Made by a program: the position numbers and the translations under genes. A stretch of 64,000 bases of DNA from Parahoeflea alexandrii (GTDB taxonomy: Bacteria > Pseudomonadota > Alphaproteobacteria > Rhizobiales > Rhizobiaceae): the NCBI RefSeq assembly GCF_024105735.1, contig NZ_JAAAML010000003.1:310001-374000 (forward strand), in the 5' to 3' direction. Positions 45,899 through 55,063 of this stretch are shown in pieces. Position 1 is the first letter of the stretch; each line of letters opens with the position of its first letter. Below the pieces are notes generated by a model. It saw nothing but the letters and a program-made list of their open reading frames with translations. It did not search any database and was not told where the DNA came from.

Positions 45899-45983
45899 GG
45901 GCGTAGCTGCAGGACGCTGCTCCCGTCTTTGCATTCCAGCCGCATGCCGAAACCCCTGCCGGACCGACGCCAAGGAAACCACC

Positions 45984-46457
45984 ATGCCCTCATGCCCCTG
46001 CGGATCCATGCTCGACCTTTCCGCCTGCTGTGGTCGCTTTCACGCGGGCGAGCCCGCGCCGACGGCCGAGGCGCTGATGCGCTCGCGTTATGCCGCCTAT
46101 GCCCTCGGGCGGCTCGATTACATCACGGCCACCTGTGCCGGCCCCGCCGCCGCCGGCTTCGATGTGAAGGAAGCGGAGCAGTCGCAACTGGGTACAAACT
46201 GGCTTGGGCTCGAGATCGTGCGGAGCCGCAAGGGCAGGGAAGCCGATGAAGACGGAACGGTCAGCTTCATCGCCCGCTACAGCCACAATGGCACTGCGGG
46301 CGCACTTGAGGAGACTTCGCAATTCCGCCGCATCGACGGCCGCTGGCTCTACTGGGACCGGCTCAACGAGGCCGCGGCCCCGCGCCAAGCCAACGTCGGC
46401 CGCAATGACCCGTGTCCCTGCGGATCGGGTAAAAAATACAAGAAGTGCTGTAGCTGA
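45984..46457 (+). CDS. YchJ-family protein with two SEC-C motifs
   Basis: 157 residues. A zinc-binding CPCGS...CCGRFHAG stands at the N-terminus and a second SEC-C motif, [17 protein letters not shown], at the C-terminus, with the YchJ core ([22 protein letters not shown]) between. Role unknown. AAGGAAACC precedes the ATG. Confidence 0.9.
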   Translation: MPSCPCGSMLDLSACCGRFHAGEPAPTAEALMRSRYAAYALGRLDYITATCAGPAAAGFDVKEAEQSQLGTNWLGLEIVRSRKGREADEDGTVSFIARYSHNGTAGALEETSQFRRIDGRWLYWDRLNEAAAPRQANVGRNDPCPCGSGKKYKKCCS

Positions 46458-46629
46458 AACCGCAGGTTCCGGGCTCGGAAGCGGCCTGTGCCAATCTCGA
46501 ATTTCACCGTACTTTCTCAGGATGTTGACGTCCGGCCTCGCTTCAAAGGTGCGGGTTGGGGCGTCATCAACGCTCGGTTAACCATAATCCGCGAAAATCT
46601 GGCATCGACACTTTTGTGAGTTCAGTGCC

Positions 46630-47520
46630 ATGGTTTCGCGTCTTGCCCTTTTTTGCGTCCTGTCGAGCCTCGCCATGGCTGGCTGTGCCTCAAAACCTCC
46701 GTCCGGTTCCGACGCCGCCCGAACCGCCTATGTACCGGTTGCCGGACAGCAGTCGCTGCTCGGCCGCGACAAGGCCGGTAACCCCGATGGCAATCCGGCT
46801 TTTGCCGCCTTCCGCAATGCGCCGGGACGCAAGAGCTTCGGCTCGCTCGCCGGACGGACGCTGACGGTCTCCTCGATCTCCGAGATCCGGCTGGCCGACA
46901 AGGAAGTCATCCTGACCTTTGACGACGGTCCGATCCCCGGCAAGACCGACCAGGTGCTGGCAACGCTTAGGCAATACGGCGTCAAGGCAACGTTCCTGAT
47001 GGTCGGCCAGATGGCGAGCAATTATCCGGCGATCGCCCGACGGGTTGTTGCCCAGGGCCATTCCATCGGCGGTCACACCTACAACCATGCCAACCTGGCG
47101 AATGCGGGCTATACGCGCGCGCTCACCGACATCGCCAACGGAAATGCCGCTGTCAGCAGGGTCACCGGCACCCCGGTCGGCTTTTTCCGCTTTCCCTATC
47201 TGGCCGATACCGGTGCATTGCGCCAGGCTGCCGCCGATCGCGGCCTGGTCATTCTGGATGTCGACATTGATTCCAAGGACTATTTCAAGCTGAGCCCGGA
47301 GACCCTTGCCGCAAACACCATGGCCCGGGTCCGCGCCAAGCGAAGGGGCATCATCCTGATGCACGACATTCATGGCCGCACCGCTGCGATGCTGCCCACG
47401 CTGCTGGCGCAGTTGAAGGCCGGCGGCTACAAGGTCGTGGCCCTGCAGTACCGCCGCTCGCGCATGCCGCAATTGTTGGTGGATGCCGAAAACGCAAGCA
47501 GCAAACCGCGCCGGATGTAG
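46630..47520 (+). CDS. Polysaccharide deacetylase-family lipoprotein
   Basis: 296 residues starting with a lipoprotein signal (LALFCVLSSLAMAGC). NodB homology domain: TFDDGP near residue 97, HTYNHANLAN (His-x3-His metal ligands) and RFPY. It removes acetyl groups from a polysaccharide or peptidoglycan at the outer face of the membrane. An inverted repeat of the REP-like type starts 38 bases after the stop. Confidence 0.9.
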   Translation: MVSRLALFCVLSSLAMAGCASKPPSGSDAARTAYVPVAGQQSLLGRDKAGNPDGNPAFAAFRNAPGRKSFGSLAGRTLTVSSISEIRLADKEVILTFDDGPIPGKTDQVLATLRQYGVKATFLMVGQMASNYPAIARRVVAQGHSIGGHTYNHANLANAGYTRALTDIANGNAAVSRVTGTPVGFFRFPYLADTGALRQAAADRGLVILDVDIDSKDYFKLSPETLAANTMARVRAKRRGIILMHDIHGRTAAMLPTLLAQLKAGGYKVVALQYRRSRMPQLLVDAENASSKPRRM

Positions 47521-47557
47521 GTCCGCAGCTCCAATGACCAATGACGGGACCAATGAC

Positions 47558-47629
47558 GGGGACAGTTTACTTTTCTTGTCCTTGAAATGTCAGTTTGCCT
47601 TGAAGCCCGAAGAGAAAACTAAACTGTCC
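47558..47629. repeat. REP-like inverted repeat 1
   Basis: Arms GGACAGTTTACTTTTC (47560-47575) and GAAAACTAAACTGTCC (47614-47629) pair at 15 of 16 positions around 38 bases. The left flank has the short direct repeat CCAATGACGGG twice. The core is shared with the element at 49405-49478. Confidence 0.7.
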
Positions 47630-47631
47630 TC

Positions 47632-48543
47632 TCACTTAGCCGCCGCCACGCCGCCGTTGATGGCGGGTGCGTACCTTGCATGAAAGCTTGAGTACCCCTT
47701 TTCCGTCACCTTGAGATGTTCAGCCGCCAGCCTGTGCAGGACGGGAAGCTTGTGGAACGGCACCGACGGATAGGAATGATGTTCGGCATGGTAGGGCATG
47801 TTCCAGGCCAGCTGCCGCACAGCGGCATTGGTCAGCGTGGTGCGGGAGTTCTCCAGCATGTTGGCGACATGGGCGCAGCGCCCGTGCTCGGCCAGCAGAT
47901 AAAGCCTTAGGAACGGCTGGCCGAGCGCCATCGGGATCAGCCAGATGAAGACAAGCGCCGTGCTGCCGAGCGCAATGCTGCCCGTCAGCAAGACAAGATA
48001 GACGCCGATCATAGCCCACGCCTCGTTGCGCACCATCGAGCGCTTGGCCTCAGGCACGAACTCGTCCCCGCAGCGCCCGGCGGCATGGCGCAGGATGGTG
48101 CCGAGATGATCGATCCACACCGGAAGGCCGGAGACATAGAGAAGATACTGCGCCCAGGTATCGGGCTTCGGCGACGCCAGTTCCGGATCCTTGCCCGGGA
48201 CTTGCGTGAAGCGGTGATGGGCGAAGTGGAAATAGCGGAACCAGCGCGGCGGAAGCAGGATCACGTAGCCGCTCAGATGTGCCGCCGCCACGTTGAGCCA
48301 GCGCGTGCGGAACGGGGTGGAATGGCTGGCCTCGTGCAAGAGCGTAAACAGGAAGACGAGAAGGATCCCCTGCGGCAGCATCAGCACCGGCCAGAACGGC
48401 ACCCGGGCCAGGACAAACGCGGCGAGCAGCGCGATCGCGCCCAGGTGCAGTACGAGGTGCAAGAGGCCGGCCCTGTCCGATGTCTCGGTCAGCTCGCGGC
48501 ACTGCGCGGGCGTCAGGCTGGCGAGGAAACTCTTGTGATCCAT
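47632..48543 (-). CDS. Fatty acid desaturase
   Basis: 303 residues with membrane segments and the three histidine clusters of membrane di-iron desaturases: LHEASHS near residue 90, FAHHRFTQ near 127 and YHAEHHSYPS near 253. It introduces a double bond in a lipid or related acyl chain. The stop abuts the REP-like repeat. Upstream GGAGA is far from the ATG. Confidence 0.9.
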   Translation of the reverse strand: MDHKSFLASLTPAQCRELTETSDRAGLLHLVLHLGAIALLAAFVLARVPFWPVLMLPQGILLVFLFTLLHEASHSTPFRTRWLNVAAAHLSGYVILLPPRWFRYFHFAHHRFTQVPGKDPELASPKPDTWAQYLLYVSGLPVWIDHLGTILRHAAGRCGDEFVPEAKRSMVRNEAWAMIGVYLVLLTGSIALGSTALVFIWLIPMALGQPFLRLYLLAEHGRCAHVANMLENSRTTLTNAAVRQLAWNMPYHAEHHSYPSVPFHKLPVLHRLAAEHLKVTEKGYSSFHARYAPAINGGVAAAK

Positions 48544-48643
48544 GCGGCTGGCGTCTCCGGTTCAACGTAAATCTAGCCAAATCCCCGCCCTCGCGATAGC
48601 GCTGCGAGGGCGGGTGGCGATGCGCCGTTATCTTCAGACGGCT

Positions 48644-49204
48644 CTACCCGTCCTTGCGTTCGATGAAGCGCAGCCGGTTGCCGAACGGATCGATCACCTG
48701 CATCTCCATCCCCCAGTCCTGGCTCTGCAGGCCCGGCCGGTTGTAGCGATAATTCTTGCCGGACACTTCCGCATGAAGCGCCGCGACGCCGGTGCAGAAA
48801 ACCACGGCATTGGCGCCGGGCGTCGCATCGCCCGAATGCTCGCTCAGGTGCAGCTTGAGGTCGCCGCGCGAGACCTGCATGTAGATCGGGGTGTCGGGTT
48901 CGAAGCGATGCTCCCAGTCGACGCTCATGCCCAGAAACCCGAGATAGTATTCCCGCGCCTTGTCCACGTCGAAGATGCGGAAGATCGGCGTGGCGCCTTC
49001 GGATTGCAGCTCGGCATCTGCCTTTGTCTCTCTTGCTCTGCCCGTTGCCGCGTCGATCCGGGCGGAGAGAATGTTCCAGCTATCCAGCCCGAACTGGCGG
49101 GCGACGATCTCCAGCGCCTCGCTGTGGGGCATGTCGATGCCCTTGTCAGCCAGCCGCTCGCGCATGGCTTTCGCCATGGCCTTGGAATCCAGATATGTAC
49201 GCAT
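48644..49204 (-). CDS. Glyoxalase/VOC-superfamily protein
   Basis: 186 residues. An N-terminal helical segment (SKAMAKAMRERLADKGIDMPHSEALEIVARQFG) precedes a vicinal-oxygen-chelate domain (TPIFRIFDVDKAREYYLGFLGMSVDWEH, then VIDPFGNRLRF at the end), as in the bleomycin-resistance/glyoxalase family. Start at 49204. The two REP-like elements flank this gene and the desaturase gene. Confidence 0.85.
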   Translation of the reverse strand: MRTYLDSKAMAKAMRERLADKGIDMPHSEALEIVARQFGLDSWNILSARIDAATGRARETKADAELQSEGATPIFRIFDVDKAREYYLGFLGMSVDWEHRFEPDTPIYMQVSRGDLKLHLSEHSGDATPGANAVVFCTGVAALHAEVSGKNYRYNRPGLQSQDWGMEMQVIDPFGNRLRFIERKDG

Positions 49205-49549
49205 GATGGTCTCGATCCTTATCAATGGCGAAAATCCTGGTCAGTATCCGCGTTGCTGACGGTTTCGCCGTGAAGGATGAAACCTGTCGTGATCCGTGGT
49301 GCTTTCGCCTTGCCCTTATCGGGTGCGGATTGCCGGCAGCATCGGGCCGTTTCGCAATCCTTGCCAAATCCGTCCGAAATGGCAAGCCCGAGTTGTGAAA
49401 GGTGGGGGACAGGTTACTTTTGGCGGTCCGGTTTCGCAGTGGCGTCATATCCCAAGGCGCCAAAAGTAAACTGTCTCCGAGATCCCCGACATGACGGACC
49501 AAACCGCGAACGCTGGTCTTTCCGCCCCGAATCACTACATTCACGGGGT
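49205..49549. other. Divergent intergenic region with REP-like element
   Basis: 345 bases between the VOC-protein and helicase genes. Contains the inverted repeat at 49405-49478; nothing else recognised. The helicase frame is open upstream to 49277 but the extension reads across the repeat and is not helicase-like. Confidence 0.55.
49405..49478. repeat. REP-like inverted repeat 2
   Basis: Arms GGGGACAGGTTACTTTTGGC(G) (49405-49425) and its near-complement at 49458-49478 match at 19 of 21 positions around 32 bases. The shared core with repeat 1 is GACAGTTTACTTTT. Its end lies 71 bases before the helicase start. Confidence 0.75.
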
Positions 49550-52045
49550 ATGAACAGACCAGATGACGATATCCCGTTTTTCGGCGACGAAGATCCCGCG
49601 CCCCGCGCTCCCGCAGCCAGCGCCTCGGGTGGCGGAATTGCCGCGCGTGCCATGGCTGCGCGCAACGCATCGCGGCCCGCGCCGAACTACCTCGCGGGCC
49701 TCAATCCAGAGCAGGCCGATGCAGTCGAATCCATCGAAGGCCCGGTGCTGGTGCTGGCTGGGGCGGGCACCGGCAAGACCCGCGTGCTGACCACCCGCAT
49801 CGCCCATATCCTCAATCTCGGCCTGGCATTCCCGTCGCAGATCCTTTCGGTCACCTTCACCAACAAGGCGGCGCGCGAGATGAAGGAGCGCGTCGGCGTT
49901 TTGGTCGGCGGCGCGGTCGAGGGCATGCCCTGGCTCGGCACCTTCCACTCGATCGGCGTCAAGCTGCTCCGCCGCCATGCGGAACTGGCAAGCCTTCGTT
50001 CCGATTTCACAATTCTCGACACCGACGACGTCATCCGGCTGTGCAAGCAGCTGATCCAGGCCGAAGGCATCGACGACAAGCGCTGGCCCGCGCGGCAGTT
50101 CGCCAATTTGATCGACGGCTGGAAGAACAAGGGTTACGGCCCCGCCGACATCCCCGAGGGCGACAGCCGCGGCTTTGCCAATGGCAAGGGCAGGGCGCTC
50201 TACCAGGCCTACCAGGAGCGGCTGCAGACGCTGAACGCCGTCGATTTCGGCGATCTGCTCTGCCTGCCGATCCGCATGTTTCGCGCCAACCCGGATGTGC
50301 TGAAGGACTACCAGCAGAAGTTCCGCTTCATCCTGGTCGACGAGTACCAGGACACCAACACCGCCCAATACATGTGGCTGAGGTTGCTGGCCCAGCGGCC
50401 CGCCGGCGAGCGCCCCAACATCTGCTGCGTCGGCGATGACGACCAGTCGATCTATGGCTGGCGCGGCGCGGAAGTCGAAAACATCCTCCGCTTCGAGAAG
50501 GATTTCCCCGGCGCCAAAGTCATCCGGCTTGAGCGCAACTACCGCTCGACCGAGCATATCCTCGGCGCTGCCGGGCATCTGATTTCCCACAATGAAGGCC
50601 GACTCGGCAAGACGTTGTTCACCGAGCAGTCCGACCCCGAGCACGAGCGCGTGATGGTCCATGCCGCCTGGGATTCCGAGGAAGAGGCCCGCGCCATCGG
50701 CGAGGAGATCGAGCAGGCGCAGATCAAGGGCCGGGCACTCAACAACATGGCGATCCTGGTCCGCGCCTCGTTCCAGATGCGCGAGTTCGAGGAACGCTTC
50801 GTCACGCTGGGGCTGAACTATCGCGTCATCGGCGGCCCGCGCTTCTATGAGCGCCAGGAAATCCGCGACGCGATGGCGTTCTTCCGCGTCGTCAGCCAGC
50901 CCGCCGACGATCTCGCCTTCGAGCGTATCGTCAATGTCCCCAAGCGCGGCCTGGGCGAAGCGGCGGTGCGCCAGGTCCATGACGTCGCCCGCGCCCGCGG
51001 CATCCCGATGTTGGCCGCCGCGCGCGAACTGATCCTGACCGATGAACTGAAACCCAAGCCGCGCAAGTCGCTGACCGACGTGGTCGAGATGTTCTCCCGC
51101 TGGCAGGGGATGATGGAGACGACACCCGGCCACGAACTGGCCGAGACCATTTTGGAGGAATCCGGCTACACCGAGATGTGGCAGAACGACCGGTCCGCCG
51201 ACGCGCCGACGCGGCTCGAAAACCTGAAAGAGCTGGTCGAGACCATTTCCGGCTTCGAATCGCTGCGCGCCTTTCTGGAGCATGTGGCGCTGGTCATGGA
51301 CACCGACAACAACCCCGATCTCGACGCCGTCTCGATCATGACGCTGCACTCGGCCAAGGGGCTGGAATTCGAGACCGTGTTCCTGCCCGGCTGGGAGGAA
51401 GGCCTGTTCCCGCACCAGCGCGCGCTCGACGAGGGCGGGCGCTCGGGCCTCGAGGAAGAGCGCCGGCTCGCCTATGTCGGCCTCACCCGCGCAAAACTCT
51501 ATTGCCACATCTGGTTCGTCTCCAACCGGCGCATTCACGGGTTGTGGCAATCGACACTGCCCTCGCGCTTCCTCGATGAACTGCCCGAGGCCCATGTCGA
51601 AGTTGCCGAAATGGACACCGGCTACGGCGGCTATGGCCGGGGTGGGCGCTTCGGGGCGTCAGGCGGCCGCCACTCCGGCGGCCCCTACGGCGCCTCGCGC
51701 TTCGACAAGGCCGAACCGTTCGCCGGCAACTACAACACGCCGGGCTGGAAACGCGCCCAGGCCAACAAGACCGACGCCGCCCGCGACAACTGGGGCACCC
51801 GCTCCGGCCACGCCGTCGAACGCATCGCCTACGGCGAATCCGGCCCGCGCGGCTCCACCATCGAAGGCGAACTCGTCGCCAAGTCCACTGGCACCACCTC
51901 CGCCTACTCGGTCGGCGACCGCGTCTTCCACCTCAAATTCGGCAACGGCAATATTGCCGGGATCGATGGCAACAAGCTGACGATCGATTTCGACAAGGCG
52001 GGGCAGAAGCGGGTGCTGGATGGGTTTGTGGAGCCGGTGGGGTAG
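49550..52045 (+). CDS. uvrD: UvrD/PcrA-type DNA helicase
   Basis: 831 residues, superfamily 1A. Walker A AGAGTGKT at residues 70-77, TFTNKAA, TFHSIGVKLLR, Walker B VDEYQDTN, GDDDQSIYGWRGA, and C-terminal TLHSAKGLEFETVFLPGWEEGLFPH and YVGLTRAK. A glycine-rich linker (GGYGRGGRFGASGGRHSGG) leads to a Tudor-like end domain (VGDRVFHLKFGNGNIAGI) as in PcrA/UvrD. It unwinds DNA in repair and replication. Start ATG 49550 with GGGG only. Confidence 0.95.
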   Translation: MNRPDDDIPFFGDEDPAPRAPAASASGGGIAARAMAARNASRPAPNYLAGLNPEQADAVESIEGPVLVLAGAGTGKTRVLTTRIAHILNLGLAFPSQILSVTFTNKAAREMKERVGVLVGGAVEGMPWLGTFHSIGVKLLRRHAELASLRSDFTILDTDDVIRLCKQLIQAEGIDDKRWPARQFANLIDGWKNKGYGPADIPEGDSRGFANGKGRALYQAYQERLQTLNAVDFGDLLCLPIRMFRANPDVLKDYQQKFRFILVDEYQDTNTAQYMWLRLLAQRPAGERPNICCVGDDDQSIYGWRGAEVENILRFEKDFPGAKVIRLERNYRSTEHILGAAGHLISHNEGRLGKTLFTEQSDPEHERVMVHAAWDSEEEARAIGEEIEQAQIKGRALNNMAILVRASFQMREFEERFVTLGLNYRVIGGPRFYERQEIRDAMAFFRVVSQPADDLAFERIVNVPKRGLGEAAVRQVHDVARARGIPMLAAARELILTDELKPKPRKSLTDVVEMFSRWQGMMETTPGHELAETILEESGYTEMWQNDRSADAPTRLENLKELVETISGFESLRAFLEHVALVMDTDNNPDLDAVSIMTLHSAKGLEFETVFLPGWEEGLFPHQRALDEGGRSGLEEERRLAYVGLTRAKLYCHIWFVSNRRIHGLWQSTLPSRFLDELPEAHVEVAEMDTGYGGYGRGGRFGASGGRHSGGPYGASRFDKAEPFAGNYNTPGWKRAQANKTDAARDNWGTRSGHAVERIAYGESGPRGSTIEGELVAKSTGTTSAYSVGDRVFHLKFGNGNIAGIDGNKLTIDFDKAGQKRVLDGFVEPVG

Positions 52046-52095
52046 GGGGCTTTAATGCCCGCCTGTCGCGCCTGGATGCCAGAGCGCAATCCGAG

Positions 52096-52959
52096 CTACC
52101 CCCTTACCCTCCCCAATTCCCCCACCAGGTAATCCGCGAATATCGCCACATGCGGGGCGCAGGCGGCCTTGTTGTAGTGCACGCTCATGGCGATCTCGGG
52201 CAGGGGCGGGAAGCCGGGCTGGCCGTCGAGGATCCGCAAGGTCTCCGGCAGGATCGAGGCTTCCATCACCGAGACGGCGGCGCCGTTGAGCACGGTCTGC
52301 TCGATCAGGTTGACGCTGCGGGTCGAGCAGGCGATGCGCCACGGACGCTCGATCTGCTCAAGCGCCCGCAATCCGGCTTCCCGCACCGAGCAGCCGTTCG
52401 GAAACAGCGCCAGCGAGAGCCGCTGGTCGGGATCATCGACATAATCGGGGGCGGCGACCCAGTGCAGCGATTCGTAACGCGCGATCCGGCCCTTGACCTG
52501 GTCCGAGCTGTGGGTGGCGAGCAGGATGTCGATCTCGCCGCGCTCGAGCATCGGCAGCAGGTCGATCGAGCTCTCGCAGGTCAGTTCGAACTCGATCAGC
52601 GGATAGTTCGACGAGAAGGCCGCCAGCAGCGGCGCCAGCAGGTAGCTCGCATAGTCGTCCGGCGCGCCGAAGCGGATCAGGCCTTCGGCTTCGGGCCGCC
52701 GCATGTGCGCCAGCGCCGCCTCGTTGGCGGACAGGATGCGGTTGGCATAGACCAAGAGCGCCTCGCCCGAATTGGTGATCTCGACGGAACTGCGGTTGCG
52801 CTCGAAGAGCCGTTCGCCGGCGATCTCCTCCAGCCGCTTGAGCTGCAGGCTGACCGCGGATTGCGTCCGCCCGATGGCTTCCGCGGCGCGGGTGAAGTTG
52901 CGGTGCGCGGCAATCGCCACGAAGGAGCGGAGCAGGTCGATTTCGAGATCACGTTGCAT
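52096..52959 (-). CDS. LysR-family regulator
   Basis: 287 residues. Helix-turn-helix HRNFTRAAEAIGRTQSAVSLQLKRLEE in the N-terminal 45 residues and a C-terminal effector domain (IRFGAPDDYASYLLAPLL, LLPMLERGEIDILL). ATG 52959 chosen; an in-frame TTG at 52974 is the alternative. Divergent from the small gene at 53068, with a 108-bp AT-rich gap between. Confidence 0.9.
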   Translation of the reverse strand: MQRDLEIDLLRSFVAIAAHRNFTRAAEAIGRTQSAVSLQLKRLEEIAGERLFERNRSSVEITNSGEALLVYANRILSANEAALAHMRRPEAEGLIRFGAPDDYASYLLAPLLAAFSSNYPLIEFELTCESSIDLLPMLERGEIDILLATHSSDQVKGRIARYESLHWVAAPDYVDDPDQRLSLALFPNGCSVREAGLRALEQIERPWRIACSTRSVNLIEQTVLNGAAVSVMEASILPETLRILDGQPGFPPLPEIAMSVHYNKAACAPHVAIFADYLVGELGRVRG

Positions 52960-53067
52960 GGCCTTGATTAACAATCCTCATCATAAGAAGCAATTTAATT
53001 CGTTTTGCGCATCAGGTCGCCGGATCTATGGTTGTCCCATCGTCACAGCCGGAACAGGAGAAAAGCC

Positions 53068-53374
53068 ATGTTCAACCTGATCGCCAACGCCATGTTCGAA
53101 GCCACGCGGATGTCCGCTCCTGAAACAACGCAGCCGCGCAACCGCTGGTCATTTAGCGGTGATCGCAGCCCGGTTGCGTCATGCTCGAAAGGTGCGTCGA
53201 CAGGCAAGGCCGATACCGCGCCAGGCCGCTGAGACCACCGCTGAGACCAGCGCTCAGACCGCCACAGAGGGCAGGGCCTCACTCATGATCATTGCAAGGC
53301 ATCGAGAGCCGGTGGCGTGGGCCGCCGGCTCCCCTGTGCTGTTGAGCGTTCCCTTTTCGATACGTGCATCATAA
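53068..53374 (+). pseudogene. Small basic gene, probably frameshifted
   Basis: A strong GGAACAGGAG site precedes ATG 53068 (MFNLIANAMFEATRMSAPET), but that frame stops at 53232 after unconvincing sequence. From about 53120 the +1 frame reads like protein (HLAVIAARLRHARKVRRQARP, basic and helical) and continues to 53374. One extra base near 53121-53128 would explain both. A three-unit tandem repeat encodes AETTAETSAQT in this frame. Alternatives are a genuine 54-residue protein, or a sequencing error. Confidence 0.4.
53226..53261 (+). repeat. Three tandem 12-bp units
   Basis: CCGCTGAGACCA twice (53226-53249) followed by GCGCTCAGACCG (53250-53261). The TGA ending the short frame of the preceding gene lies in the first unit. 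Confidence 0.75.
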
Positions 53375-53482
53375 GAGTCGGTTGGCTCCGATGAATGCCG
53401 GATGAATTTGCCGTTCAAGGCCGGTTCAATCGAGTGGCGGCACAACAGGGCATCGCTCAATGGTCAACAAGGGGTTCCGGCC

Positions 53483-54334
53483 ATGAAAAATCTCGTTCGC
53501 AGCTGTCTCGCTCTCGGTTTCCTGCTTGCCGCCCAGGCAATGGCGAAGGCTGAGGAAATCTATCTCCAGTCGGTCCAGTCCGGCAAATATGTCACGATCG
53601 TGGGTGGCACGCTTGCCGCCGCCGCCACGGACGCCCGGAGCGCCAGCCGCCTCGACACGGTCCGGCTGGAAGGCAACAGGATCGCGTTTCGCGATTCTGC
53701 CACCGGCAGCTTTGTCCGCGCCGGCGTTGGCCAGGGAACCTTTCTGGCCGCGGGCAGCCCGCATATCAGGGGCTGGGAGACCTTCGAGGTGATGGGTGTC
53801 AACGGACGCGACGTCGCGCTGCGGTCGGTGCAGAACGGCAAGTTCGTCCGCGCCGGCGTTGGCAAACGCTCGCATCTGGCAGCCGTATCCGAGCGCGCTT
53901 CCGGATGGGAAACCTTCCGCTTCGTCGAAGTCCGTGCGGCGCAGCAGAACGAAGCCCAGGCGGGCGGCGTCGATCTGGGCGACATTGTTGGCAACTACCG
54001 CATCACCCATATCGCCGCCGACAACGGTTTCCTGGTGCAGCTCGGCCAGCAGATGGCGGCGCGCGCACGCCTGGGGCTCGATGATCGCGGCCGGGTCAGC
54101 GCCACGATCGGCTGCAACAGTCATTCCACCCGCATTTCGGTCCGCAATGGCCGTGTCCAGCCCGACGGGCAGGTGATGCAAACCAAGATGCGGTGCGCCG
54201 GCCAGGGCGAAACCGCGGCGGAGGATGGGCTTCGCCGGGCGCTCACAACCAGCAGGCTCATTGTCCGCGAAGGCCGCACTGTGACCTTCAAGGCAGCCAA
54301 CGGTGCGGAGCTGATGAAGATCCGGCGGATGTAA
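53483..54334 (+). CDS. Exported protein: fascin-like beta-trefoil repeats plus META domain
   Basis: 283 residues with a signal peptide (CLALGFLLAAQAMA). Two repeats, IYLQSVQSGKYVTI and VALRSVQNGKFVRAG, with FVRAGVGQGTFLAAGS and FVRAGVGKRSHLAAVS, resemble the actin-cross-linking (fascin) beta-trefoil. Residues about 185-283 look like a META domain (ATIGCNSHST, MQTKMRCAG, DGLRRAL). The combination is uncommon. Start at ATG 53483; an earlier in-frame ATG at 53402 has no export signal. Function unknown. Confidence 0.72.
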   Translation: MKNLVRSCLALGFLLAAQAMAKAEEIYLQSVQSGKYVTIVGGTLAAAATDARSASRLDTVRLEGNRIAFRDSATGSFVRAGVGQGTFLAAGSPHIRGWETFEVMGVNGRDVALRSVQNGKFVRAGVGKRSHLAAVSERASGWETFRFVEVRAAQQNEAQAGGVDLGDIVGNYRITHIAADNGFLVQLGQQMAARARLGLDDRGRVSATIGCNSHSTRISVRNGRVQPDGQVMQTKMRCAGQGETAAEDGLRRALTTSRLIVREGRTVTFKAANGAELMKIRRM

Positions 54335-54378
54335 CGGCCGCCGATTGCCGCCAAAAAACGGCGCAGCTTCAGCACTTT

Positions 54379-54409
54379 ACGCCGCCGGGAGGCATCCTCC
54401 AGGCGGCGT
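54379..54409. other. Strong hairpin after the META gene
   Basis: ACGCCGCC-g-GGAGG-cat-CCTCC-a-GGCGGCGT forms a 13-bp stem. No T run follows on either strand, so it may be an mRNA-stabilising or bidirectional structure rather than a terminator. Confidence 0.55.
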
Positions 54410-54607
54410 CAACCTGCACCAGGCCACGTCTTGCCGGTGGTGCGGATCTCCCATAATGGAACTGCTGTGCCGTTCTGGCACATTCTTAACCAGTGCCGTC
54501 AACGGTTTTGAAACAGATTGCGTGCAACCTTGCCGTGTCTGGCCAATGATTGGCCGGACCCGGTCGATGATTGACCGGGCGTGCACACTGATCTGAAAGG
54601 GACCTCC

Positions 54608-54940
54608 ATGATGAAGGTACTCTGCACCCGCGCCGCCGACTGCGAGTCCGGTGCAACCGCGATGGAATATGCGCTCACGGCGGCGGTCCTCTCCGTGGCC
54701 CTTCTCACCGGGGCCGGAACCGTCGGTACGGCCATCCAGACCCAGTTCGGGCTTGTCTCAAACACGCTTGCGATGTCCTCCAGCCGGCCCGGTGCGGCCG
54801 CCGGCGGCACAAGCCTTGTGTCGCTGCAGACTTCCTCACAGGGACAGGCCCGGGCGCATGGTCAGCCGCAATCTTATGGGCACACCCAGTCACATGGGCA
54901 TGCCATGACCGCAGGCCACGCCTTGCAATCACCTCCCTGA
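54608..54940 (+). CDS. Flp/Fap-type pilin with His/Gln-rich tail
   Basis: 110 residues. ESGATAMEYALTAAVLSVALLTGAG is the Flp pilin signature; the prepilin peptidase would cut after SG, leaving ATAMEYA. Instead of the usual short end it has a tail of about 60 residues rich in Ser/Gln/His/Gly (ARAHGQPQSYGHTQSHGHA). AAAGGG precedes ATG 54608. No Tad assembly genes are nearby; three TadG-like genes lie 32 kb away. Confidence 0.78.
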   Translation: MMKVLCTRAADCESGATAMEYALTAAVLSVALLTGAGTVGTAIQTQFGLVSNTLAMSSSRPGAAAGGTSLVSLQTSSQGQARAHGQPQSYGHTQSHGHAMTAGHALQSPP

Positions 54941-55063
54941 TCCCCCCGAGCCACGCCGCGGCGCCGGCAGACACTCGGCAGCAATGCCCCCTCTCTGCGC
55001 AAAAACCCTGCCGAGTTGAAAAATCCGCTGTATCGCGTGGCGGTATTTGGCTAGGGGTATGGC

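Noticed and set aside
49541-51595. 684-codon open frame on the minus strand
   Set aside because: Fully antisense to the UvrD/PcrA helicase; no recognisable domain.
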